NCBI GenBank assembly: GCA_012931725.1
Contig: CM022951.1
Span: 15,499,992 to 15,563,991 of the forward strand
Source: Litsea cubeba
Lineage: Eukaryota; Streptophyta; Magnoliopsida; Laurales; Lauraceae
Direction of reading: 5' to 3'
Length of the DNA: 64,000 bases
Positions 54,480 to 64,000 of the stretch are shown one piece after another. Position 1 is the stretch's first letter. Each line of letters begins with the position of its first letter. The translations under genes were made by a program, and so were the position numbers. A model generated the notes under the pieces. It ran no database searches and had not been told where the DNA came from. It was given only the letters and a program-made list of their open reading frames with translations.

Positions 54480-57400
54480 ATGAAAGACAAGAGTTGTGAT
54501 TTTTGTCTCTTTTGAAAAAAATACAAACTACAATGAAAAGCAAGAAAAGGAGGATCTAACTTCTCAGGAGATTGTGGGGGACTCGTTCAGATTGACGGTC
54601 GCAAGTTGTATGTGGACTTCGCCATCATCCTTGCAGATGATAACAGAGGACGCTATTGATTCACTTGGCTTGACTATAACCTCAGGTTTTTAGAGGACAA
54701 AGACCAAAAGGAGGTCCTATGTCCAATAAAAAACCAAGTAGACGGGTTGAAAAGCCACGTCTAAGCCATTGGAGGCAGAAGGAGAAGGCAAGGACCTTGG
54801 GGGGGGTACCCCCAAGGGACTTTTGTCACCTTGTAGCGGTGGTCGGTATAGAACTTCCGTAGAGTTTTCTCTCTTTCTTTCACTGGATTTCTGTGCTTTT
54901 TTCTGATCTCGGATCTGTCTTGTTTTTTCTGATCTGGATTCCTTTGGAGTGCTCTCCTATTTATAGGCTCTTGATAGCCATTTAGGAGAGTTTATGGGCT
55001 TTTATTGTCATTAAGCTGCATAATGGGAGGAGTTACAGGATCTAATTCCTCTATTTTGTAACTCCTTTTTCTTGGCTTCTGATTGGCCGGAGGAGATTGA
55101 GGGCATTTAATCGCCTTTAATCGCCATGATGGGAGGAGTTTCATGTTTTAAATGTCATGAATCTCTTGACTCGTAACTCCCGGATGCTTATTTCTGATTG
55201 GGCCGTCCAAAGAAATGGATTAATGATTGTAATAAAGCTAGTCAATTAATCGCATTAAGTGGTCGCCGAGCAGTTGAAGAGTTGCGGGCCTTGCTGCGTC
55301 TTTTGGGATTCTTCTGGTGATGATTATCGATGGATCTTCATGTACATCGACATCGGATGACCATGTAACTTCAAGTATTGATTACCAACAGCAGGTCGGT
55401 GCCATCTATCCTGTCGATTTCTCGATCGGTCGGGTAGAAAGCACACTTTTTTGGTTGACCGGTTGGCGATCAATGTTAATTTTGATACTCTTGATGATTG
55501 ACCCATGTTTTTTATGGATGTCAAAGAATTTGGTGTCTCAAAAGTATGAATTTTAGAAAATCCCAGGGTCGGACGCTTCGAATCGCGAAAAACGACGGAA
55601 AACGGGGCTTTCGGGGCCCTCCCAGCGATCCCGGGCTCCAGGGTTTTTTCCCCCCTTTTGTCCCGTTTTGTGTCCGTTTTTTATGTTTTTTTATTCTTTT
55701 TTCTTCTGCATTTTTTCTTGACATTTTTGATCATTTATTGGCCTGATTTCCCTGTAAAAAACCTGATGAGAATCATTGCATTTTGGTTTGCAAAGTTTCC
55801 TAATTTTCCGGGAAAGCCGAAGACTTTGCCGCGTAGAGCTGCCGATTTTCCGTCAGAAACTGAAACTGGGTCAAACGATGTCGGAATGACCTGAAATTTG
55901 GGGTGAAGCCTCCTGAGCAACAAATAAGACTAACCATAGGCTTTTGTTTGAGTTTTGAAGCCATTTGGGGTCCTATCACTAGTAGATTTGCTTTTATCGC
56001 GATGAAGATGTCGCGGCTTGATGTGCGGTCAACCGATGTCCGATTGACTTGAAATTTGACAGGGAATCTATTGGAGTCATTTTAAGATGATCCATAGGCT
56101 CTGTCTTAGAAACCATGGTCCCGGGGAGCTTCGCCGCCGAGAGGCCTGATTTGGCTTCCGAGCGTCAAAGTCTGGTCAAATGTTGTCGAAATGACCTGAA
56201 ATTTGACGTGTAGCCCTTTGTAAGCATTTTGAAGCCGTCCATGTGCTCTATCTGATGAGTGATGGACTTAGTGGTTTTCGCTGCCGAGAGACTTGATTTA
56301 GCTGTTCGAGGGTTGATGTAGGGTCAAACATTGTCGGTTTGACTCGGAACTTGACGTGGAGCCTTTTTGGATGTATTTTGAGACCATCCATCGGCTCTGA
56401 TGCTCCGATGCTTTCGCCGCCGGGAGCTCCTTTGGGAGATTTGATGTCTCCGATGCTTTTGCCGCCGGGAGCTCCTTTTCAGCTACCGGAGAAGCGAAGT
56501 TAGGCCAAATGATTTTGAAATGGCCTGAAACTTCTTGTGTACTCCTCTTTTGGCTGTCTTGAAGGATCTTGCAGTTTTTGCTTGATTCTGACAATATTTG
56601 ATTTTTGGAAGTAGCATTGCCTATTTATAGCAGGCTGTGACTTCATGTAGCTTTCTGGATTTTGAAGAAGCAAAGTGACATATTTTTTTGGTGTCAACAA
56701 ATGCCCCCTCGAGGTGCAGCGATGAGTTGCTTAACTTTTGTAGTCGATGTGCCTCGAAGAGATTTTTCGAAGGAGAGCTTGTGACTTGACCAAGAGTCTT
56801 TGAGCATTCTTTCTTTTGGTATTTGTAGTCTTTTGAACTTCCAGGGGAATTTTATGATAGTGAAAGGGATCGCGTACCATCTCGAGGAAAAGTTTTGAAG
56901 ATGACATCAGGGATGTGGATTTGGGTTTTGACCTTGTGACCTAACAAGTTGTATGTTGCAGGTTAGGGGGTCGGGTTTGGTTTTGACCGTGTGACCCAAC
57001 AAGTTGTATGTGGAATGTTGGGGGGTCGATTTTGGTTTTGATCTTGTGACCTAACAGGCTATATGTGCAAGTTAGGGGATCAGGTTTTATTTTTTGGTTT
57101 TGGTCTTGTGACCTAACAAGCTGTATGTGGCAAGTTAGGGGACCAGGATTTGGTTTGGATTTTTGTGGAATGTCAATTTCAAGATTTTGGCTCAACTTGG
57201 TATACAAGCCTAGATGGTTTGATTTCTGGAAGCTCATGGGGCTTGGAATTCTTTTTTGTATGGTCCAATCAACTCAAAAGAGGCATGGAACCATTTTGTA
57301 TGCTCTCGGTAAGAGGGATTTCTCTTTGACTAAAAGCCCAATTTTTTTTTTTAGTGCCTAGGTGGTCAAACCTGGCTCATATGGGCTAACCCATGGGACC

Positions 57401-58486
57401 TTAAGTTTTTTGGAATGGCTTATATCTCATATGGTGTCATTTTTTTAAAGAAAAAAAATATCTCCTTTGGATAGAGAATATCTAAAAATATCTTTATTTG
57501 GAGAGAATCTCTCATGTTCCCTTTATTTTGGGATAGAATATCTCAAGATATCTTTCTTTTGGGAAAGAATCTTTCATTGATCCTATCTTTTGGGAGAAAA
57601 TCTCTCATTGATTTCTTTTTGGGAGAGAATCCCTCAAGATATCTTTCTTTTGGGAAAGAATCTTTCTAATTTCTTTCTTCTGGTAAGGATACTACTTGGT
57701 AACACTTACCTTTTTCTTCTTTCCTACTTTGGTTTGCTTTCTTCTATAAAACCAAGGAGGGGGTTGGATCTCTTACTCTTATTGCTTTCTTTTGCAACAA
57801 TCCCAAGAGGGCTTCAAGACCAAGAGTTATTCTTCTTCAAGATCTTCAAGACATTTCTTCTTCTTCTTCATCAATGGCTTCAATTAAGTTCCATTTTTCA
57901 AGAAAACTCCATTGTAGGAAATAAAAAGTTCTTTCTTTCTTTCTTCTTTTTTTTTCCACGTGTTTTCTCTTCTTTTTTTTTTGCACTTTTTTTTGTTTCT
58001 TTTGTGGGCTGTATGGACAGACCCGTACGGATCTGGCCGTATGGCCACGTGGCCTGTGGGTCAACCCTTTTTTTTTTTTTTTGTTTTCTTTCTCTCTTTT
58101 TTTTTTAGAAAGTTTCTTTTTTTTCCTCATCATGATAATGCATTTTTTTTTTGGCAAACCAAGTGTTCATGCATGTGTATTTTTTTGTAAATTGAATTGT
58201 AGCATGATGTGATAGCATACCTGAAAGTTTTACAAATTTGGGAATTTGGAGCTCGCAGCGATGTTGAGCCCTTCCTGATTTTGCAGAGACTTCTAGGTTT
58301 CGAAAGTTTGGAGTTTCGGAGCTCGCAGCAATGTTGAGCCCATCTTCAAGCTTTCTATTTCTTTCGGGATATTTCCTTTTTCTTCAGAATTACCCCAGAG
58401 TCATGTCAAATTTTCGCCAGATTTTCTTTTAGCGAAATTCTGTCATTTTGATGTTTGATCTTTTTCTTTTCCATCCTTTGCAGGTG
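54480..58486 (+). repeat. LTR/leader-like segment rich in tandem repeats
   Basis: A polypurine-like gcaaggaccttgggggggg sits at 54,789-54,807. TATA-like signals are at 54,958 (ctatttataggc) and 57,745 (tctataaaacc). About five diverged ~100-130-bp units of the type gg(t)caaa.g.tgtcg..atgacctgaaatttg lie at 55,850-56,560. Four ~60-bp units of gaccttgtgacctaacaagttgtatgt lie at 56,920-57,145. agaatctctca / agatatctttcttttggg units fill 57,440-57,670. A 26-bp unit ggagctcgcagc(g/a)atgttgagccc is present twice near 58,250 and 58,315. Together this resembles the long LTR and leader of a Ty3/gypsy element; no second LTR is in the window. Confidence 0.45.
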
Positions 58487-58802
58487 GTTCCTACAGAACG
58501 AACAAGGGTAAAGAGCCTGCTACCAGCGTACCTCGTCGATCTGCTAGATCTTCTAATCCGGCCGTTCAGCAGGCTTGGGATAAGGTTCAGTATGTTGAGA
58601 GAAAACTGGAAGAGTGCGACTCCTACAACAGAGATGAGATGAGGCTGCGACTGATCGCTCTCAAGGGAGAGGAATTTTATAAGGTCATGGTAAGCAGTCG
58701 TCCATGGGTGATGGAAGATGAGAGTGTTTTACCCAAGCCTACCTTCTTCTTGGTGATGCCGTCCCTGATGACATGACATACTAGAGGAGATGTTTTCAGT
58801 TC
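58487..58802 (+). pseudogene. Third PMD gene, 5' part (before solo LTR)
   Basis: After a splice-acceptor-like tcctttgcag, the frame reads GGSYRTNKGKEPATSVPRRS, NPAVQQAWDKVQYVERKLEE and LRLIALKGEEFYKVMVSSRP, then LPKPTFFL. It is cut at 58,802 by the LTR insertion; the TSD agttc shows where the two halves join. This is a different PMD subtype from those in the MULEs, and the subtype is known from Ty3/gypsy elements; assigning this copy to the adjacent LTR-like region is inference. Confidence 0.7.
58798..58802. other. 5-bp TSD of solo LTR (left)
   Basis: agttc, repeated at 61,937-61,941. Confidence 0.85.
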
Positions 58803-61800
58803 TGTAAGACCCAGACCCGAGAGACCTCATTTAGAGTTGATTAAGTTGTGCTTTAGTTTAAGTGTGTTTAGTGGTTTTTGGACTAGTTGATGATTAGAAT
58901 AGCTTTTATAATAGCTTTGGGGAATTTGGAGAGCCTTTTTATTTGTGGGACCCTTTGGGGGTTCTTGTTACGATTTGTGTGAGATTGGGGGTTTACCGAT
59001 GATTTCCAAGAATCGTGTTTTTAACCCCATTGGACTTATCTTGTTAATCCCTACAACTTTCATGTTGACATTGTTCTCATTCGAGGACCTTAAACCCGAT
59101 TTTTCACTAATTGAGGGCAAAATGGTCTTTTTACCCAAAATCTGGACACCGATTTCAATGTCACCAAAATGTGCAAAATATATACTTTTTGGAAACTAGA
59201 AATTTTGCCGATCAACTTTGTCTTCTTCGTCGAATTCGTTTGAAGCCCCGAAAACCATGTTTTGAGCCCGAAAAGTCTTTTAAGTTGTGGGCCCCATCCT
59301 CACTTACTATATATAGAAAGCTTCTTCTCCTTTTTCCCATTTCTGGCAAAAACCCTAGAGGAGAAGAGAAATCCCAGCCCTAAGGGTTCTTCCTTACCTT
59401 TTTCTTGCTTCTTCATCCTCAATCCCCCACTAAGCTGGTGCTAATGGAAAATTAGAGGCTACAATCTTCTTCCTCATCTCAAGGCCTTCATCTTGACACC
59501 ATTTTTTAAGAAAACCGCCCACTCCAAGACTTCCTTTGGACAACACCTTGCTTTTTGAAGAACTTCTTTGTAGGTGATCTTCCTAAAAGTTTTATAATCT
59601 TGTTTGTTTAGCTCTAGGGAAACTCCATTTCATTTATTGGAAAATTCCGTTTTGTTTTACTTGGATTTTGATATTTTAGGGTTTGGATTTGGGGGTTTTG
59701 TGCATAGGTGTTTGATTGTGGACTTAAGAGGTGATTAGAGCTCAAATTGATTTGCATTGGACCTAAGGCAAGTGGAATGAATGGATTTATTTCTTGTTTT
59801 ATTGCTATTAAAGATTTGAACCCTCATTTATTGCTTTTACCCAAGTCATCTTTATGAGTTTTCATGATTTTGGAAACATGCATAATATTAGACTACTTAC
59901 AGTTCTCTTGGAGAACATATGTTTTATTGTCTTGCTTTTAGATCATTTATGATCATTTATGGATTTTCATCTAATGGAGATGTCTTGCATTGAATGAAGT
60001 GGAAGTGATGAAGAGATGAATGATTTATTGGAATGGCTGTTAGAGGAGTTGATGATGAAATGAATGGGATGGAAGGAAGGTTTGAGACCCTTAATTGTAT
60101 GTATAAAGGATGCCCAAAGGATAATGAAAGGGGGAGAAAAGGAAGGAACGGATTGTACTCAGAAATGAGTTTCTGGACAGTTCGCTCGAGCGACCGTGAC
60201 ACATCGCTCGAGCGAACCCGTCACAGAACCTCGTTGGCTCGAGCCAACCCTCTGATCGCTCGAGCCAACCTGATCCAACGTAATCTGAGCAGGTCCGCTC
60301 GAGGGAACCTTAAAGTCCGCTCGAGCGAACCCCAAACAAAGAGCTGTTCGCCCGAGCGAACCTCTCAGTTCGCTCGAGCGAACTGCCTGTCTGTCATGGG
60401 TCAATGCCTAAGGGTTTGAAACTTATTTTTAGGCTTGGGGAGGTATCATATGGAGCCCCAATGCCATGTAAGGCGTTATATGAAGTCCGGAAGAAGGAGG
60501 AACCTCATCATGGAGATTCCATGAGGTCTTCTAGATTGACCAATGTGTATAAGGACTCGGAATGTCCCTAACTCTTAAAGAGTACCAAAATTTCATCATA
60601 ACCGACATACGGGACCCTATTCGCACTGATTCAATTCTAGAAACCCTTTTGTTAGCCTGTAAAGATATTGGAAACTATTTGTATTTGATTTTCGATCAAT
60701 CCCCTATTTTGAGATTTCAATCGTGATTTGTAAGTACTCTCGAACCGAGAACATTGTGTTACTATGTTGTTAATTTGTTTAGACCCGTCCCGACTTTTAT
60801 ACGTTTTGTACCTATGAGTTCCCGCCCCGTTATGTGTATTTATTTATTTTGATTTTCGCATGTTACCTATGAGTCGGCACCACTAAGCTTGGATAACCTT
60901 ATCGGTTTGATCCACCGGTTTGGATATCCCCCTTCAGTTATACCCGTTGCAGCATGGTTCCCCCCTCGCCCTGATATACCCGGTTCGCTACCGTGGTCCC
61001 GCAGAGTATTATATGTATTTATTATATAAAAATCGTTGATTCTCCTCACCTCGTGTGACTGAGGTCAACGTCGTTGATTCTCCTCACCTCGTGTGACTGA
61101 GGTCAATGTCCCGATGTGCTCTTATCACTTTTGTGAGAGAGGATTTAGCTTTGTGTTGTTGCCATCTTGTTAGTCCCCGAATCATTGGTACCTCTACATG
61201 ATTTTATCGCATATGTATCTCTTTTACATGAGGCATCATTCTTTTATGAAAATTTATTGTTTATCTAGATTCTGCTATGTTTCTAAAGGCATCATTGTTT
61301 TGAATTGTTGTTATATCTTTTCACCCACCTGCCAGACCGTCGTGTCTGATCCATTTATTTGGTACTCAAGTCCCGAGCTTATTGCCATTGAGGAGGAGCC
61401 GAAGGAGGCGGTCGGTGAACCGCAGCGAGTGATTGAGTGGCAAGCCGATGATGTCATGTAGACATTCGGCCTTGCCTTGAGGACGATACACTTTGGGAAC
61501 TTATGATATCTTTATTTAGGTTTCACTTGGTTGTACGGTCTTTGTTGACCGTTATTTTGGGGCATTAATCAACTGATATTTTGTAAATATACTTAACTTT
61601 ACTTTTAGGGAAATATGCTTATGATCATTGCTCATCCTGATATCTTGTCATGTTAACCATAAATCAGTCTTGTTTATGGATTTGAATGGTATTAGTATGG
61701 TTTGCTACACGCTTCCGCAATCTTGAGAATGTGTTTGATATGGTTACATGTGAGATGATGTGTAAAGATAATCCTCACCGCGGAACCCTGTGGGAAATCA

Positions 61801-61936
61801 CGTGCACGGATAAATGTTCTTTTAACTCCGTGTGCGGTTTAGCCAAAGAGATGCACGTGGCGCGGCATCACCCCCACCTCTGCCCCGATCCCGGACTCGG
61901 CCTCTTTTCCCCTAGTCCCGGTCCGGGGTCGCGACA
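58803..61936 (+). repeat. Solo LTR of a gypsy-type element, 3,134 bp
   Basis: Begins TGTAAGACCC and ends GGGGTCGCGACA with a perfect 5-bp TSD, and holds no gag-pol. The interrupted PMD reading resumes after it. It contains eight copies of a CTCGAG palindrome (60,181-60,383), a tandem pair cgttgattctcctcacctcgtgtgactgaggtcaa (61,034-61,106) and a GC-rich end (61,850-61,936). Open frames inside are repeat translations. Confidence 0.85.
60181..60383. repeat. Array of eight GTTCGCTCGAGCGAAC-type palindromes
   Basis: Copies start near 60,181, 60,204, 60,233, 60,255, 60,295, 60,316, 60,347 and 60,369, spacing 21-40 bp. Seven keep the CTCGAG core; one has CCCGAG. Variants such as ggctcgagcc keep dyad symmetry by paired changes on both arms. 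Confidence 0.88.
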
Positions 61937-61941
61937 AGTTC
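61937..61941. other. 5-bp TSD of solo LTR (right)
   Basis: agttc. Confidence 0.85.
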
Positions 61942-63999
61942 TCTTTCACAGCAGATGGTGAGAAGAAGACTGTTGCTACCCGATCGACGTTTGATCGCAC
62001 CATCTCGATCATGAGCCTTGCCCCCACGTGCTCTAAGATGGAAGATCCTCCAAGCTGGGTGAGAAGGACAAATATAATCAAGACTGGGTTTTTTGTTGGC
62101 GGTTCTCCTGGATATGCGGAGAAGTCGCCTACTGACATGCACATGTTGATCCCGGCCAACGGTTATCAGGGCTCTGATTATCTGTCGGTCGATTTGAGAC
62201 AGGTGGGCCTTGGCATTTTCAGCGATGACGGCAGCAATTGGGTGAAGCCTTTTCGACTTCATGGTCGTTTCAGTGTTGACTCCGAGTGGAAGTCGTGGAC
62301 TGATCATGTCCTATTGATTGGTGGTGCCGTTTTGAAGGAAGCTGGGATTTTTGATGTGGTCCGCGCCTTTAGGGAGACCGTTATCTTTTCCGACGAGGCC
62401 TTCATGGCTATGCTGGAGTCATTCCTTCCACAAACCAATACCTTCGTTGTGACGAATGGTGAGATTGGTTTTTTTTTTTAAGGAGCTGAGCGCCATTACT
62501 GGATTGCCCATCCTTGGCAAACTCTATAAGGAGTTTGTGCCGATTGACAGCATCCTTGAGGAGCAGTCTGAGGAGTTCAGGCTTCTGTACTTTCAGCTTG
62601 TTGCCTTCTATGATTGTTTGAAGGAGAAGAAATGCTTGAAAGTTAGATCCAGCAGTTGGAAGAGTTTTAACTCTTCTTCTCCTAACTACTTTGAAAGTGG
62701 GGAGTCTTCTGATAGTGCGACCCGGGAAGCCAGGGCTCAGGATCCAGGTTAGAAGAAGATCTTGGCTATGCAAGAAGAGTTGAGAGATTTCTGTGCGAGT
62801 ACAAACGCCATATGTCCTGACATTGTACTGCGGAGAGATCTCGTTGTTTACCTCACTTATTGGCTTGGTGAGGCCGTTTTTGCTGGAGATGGAACGTACA
62901 TCAGGCCGCATTGTATTTTTCCGGCTTGTCAGATGGCGTTTGGAGAGCAGCTTGCTTTGGTGCCAGCTCTCTACTCTTACTTGTGTACCAAACTGCTGGT
63001 TGCTGCTTTTTTGGTTCAGCTTGGGCTCCCTATGAATTGGGTATTTTCATCCCACATTTTTTATTTCTGGTATGTGTACCACTGTCCTGGCTTCCACCGG
63101 TTGGGTGCTGCACGGGATGATGATCCTCTGATGATTCGGCTGGCTAAGGGTAAAGCCGTATCCGAATCACTTTTGTTTGCCCCCATGAGGATCCGACGAT
63201 TCAGGGACGTCGAAATGGGGCAATCTTCAGTGAAAATTTCTCCGGAGTTGCGGAAGAAGGCTTTTGATTTTGGTGCCTCCCGAGACTCTACCAGGGCGGG
63301 GTCGGGAAGGCATTACTCCTTGACAAACGTAAAGAATGAGTGGCTTTTCAGCATACGTGTCGATACGATGGTGTACAGCAGACATCTTTTCGTCGACATC
63401 CAACCGTATGTACCTTCTCGCTTTGCTCTGTAGTTAGGCTTTTCTCAAGGCGTTGTTGGAGTGCCTTCAAGCATGGTGAAGCGCTTTGGAGGTTTGCAGG
63501 ATGGGAGAAACGCATGGGCTTTCTATAGTGCTGAAGACACTACTGCCATGATCTTTTATCCTGTGCTGTCGACTTCCCGGACTGCCGGCTTTGCGAAGTG
63601 GTTCGCGGAGAGCTCTTTGGCATATCGAGGGCTTTCCAAGAAGGAGCTTGATGTGAAGCTGTCATCTGGAAAGGGCCTTGGAAAGTCGGATGGCGTCTGG
63701 TGAGAGGAAGTTTGGGCCTTCCTTTTTGGAGAGAAGCACAAGAACAGGAGGAAGTTGTTCGAGAAATACCTGATGAGGCTTTAGAGCAGCTAGAACAGGA
63801 GGAAGCCGAACTTGATGCTTGGATGCAAGCGGCGCAAAGGCAAGCTTCCGTGGAGTCTATTTACAAGGGTAAACCATCCAGTGAGGAGTCAAGTGGGAGA
63901 CCTGACTCTGACAGCGGAGCAGGTTCCTCAAAGAAGCGAACTCACAGAAGTAAGAGGAAAAGGAGTCATCATCGCAGCAAGGGGCTACATGAGGACTCT
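61937..63999 (+). pseudogene. Third PMD gene, 3' part (runs off the window)
   Basis: Resumes FTADGEKKTVATRSTFDRTI, then WTDHVLLIGGAVLKEAGIFD, ESFLPQTNTFVVTNGEI, FKELSAITGLPILGKLYKEF, then DIVLRRDLVVYLTYWLGEAV, RPHCIFPACQMAFGEQLALV and MVKRFGGLQDGRNAWAFY. From about 63,700 a frame rich in Gln, Glu, Ser and basic residues (EALEQLEQEEAELDAWMQAA, KRTHRSKRKRSHHRSK) stays open to the last base. Damage: a shift in the T run at 62,468-62,478, stops at 62,752 and 63,431, and a shift near 63,700. The first half matches the PMD fold; the tail looks like a nuclear basic region. Confidence 0.78.
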
Positions 64000-64000
64000 C

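Noticed and set aside
57590..58190. Phe/Leu-rich open frames that look like membrane proteins
   Set aside because: They come from T-rich leader/LTR sequence (ttctttcttcttt) and have no domain.
60033..60419. 128-residue Arg/Ser-rich open frame
   Set aside because: Most of it is the CTCGAG palindrome array of the solo LTR.

Overview
The window looks like nuclear DNA of a flowering plant, probably a dicot. It has split genes with GT-AG introns, Ty1/copia and Ty3/gypsy retrotransposons, RTE-type LINEs, hAT-type MITEs, Mutator-like elements (MULEs) carrying plant-only plant mobile domain (PMD) genes, and a captured piece of an abscisic-acid 8'-hydroxylase gene. The species cannot be named from the sequence alone. 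Almost everything is transposon, often nested; one host gene is recognisable.

Region 1 (about 1-19,974) is a minus-strand host gene for an RlmI-like (PUA plus Rossmann) rRNA methyltransferase. Exon 1 is at 19,815-19,974, exon 2 at 15,941-16,166, exon 3 at 15,706-15,840 and exon 4 at about 5,131-5,353; the catalytic domain lies beyond the left edge. Intron 1 (3.6 kb) holds a 9-bp-TSD MITE and an RTE LINE interrupted by a hAT MITE. Intron 3 (10.35 kb, apparently GC-AG) holds a very young complete copia element (7,654-13,095) that seems to sit inside the LTR of an older copia relic, itself carrying a GGTCC-rich hAT MITE, plus a gypsy-gag-like relic. Intron 4 holds a SINE-like tail, two nested LINE fragments and a second copia element whose gag is deleted.

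Region 2 (20-27 kb) contains a gypsy-type LTR fragment and a 5'-truncated chromodomain Ty3/gypsy element (minus strand) with a 2.55-kb LTR.

Region 3 (27,029-38,618) is an 11.6-kb MULE bounded by a perfect 9-bp TSD. It carries a decayed transposase on the plus strand, a convergent PMD-ULP1 (C48 cysteine protease) fusion gene on the minus strand, a six-copy 65-bp repeat array between them whose core palindrome recurs near both ends, and an intron-containing CYP707A fragment.

Region 4 (38.6-45 kb) is mostly unrecognised repeat, with a near-perfect 116-bp hairpin, an A-rich minisatellite and tandem duplications.

Region 5 (44,980 to about 54,350) is a gypsy-type LTR split by a second MULE (46,207-53,352). 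That MULE carries a PMD gene converging on a transposase-OTU fusion gene, again with a short motif repeated at both subterminal regions and between the genes.

Region 6 (54.4 kb to the end) is a tandem-repeat-rich LTR-like segment followed by a third, different PMD gene. That gene is split by a 3.1-kb solo LTR (58,803-61,936, TSD AGTTC) and runs off the window. All three PMD genes are damaged; several stops look like C-to-T changes at CAG or CGA codons, and several frameshifts fall in homopolymer runs.
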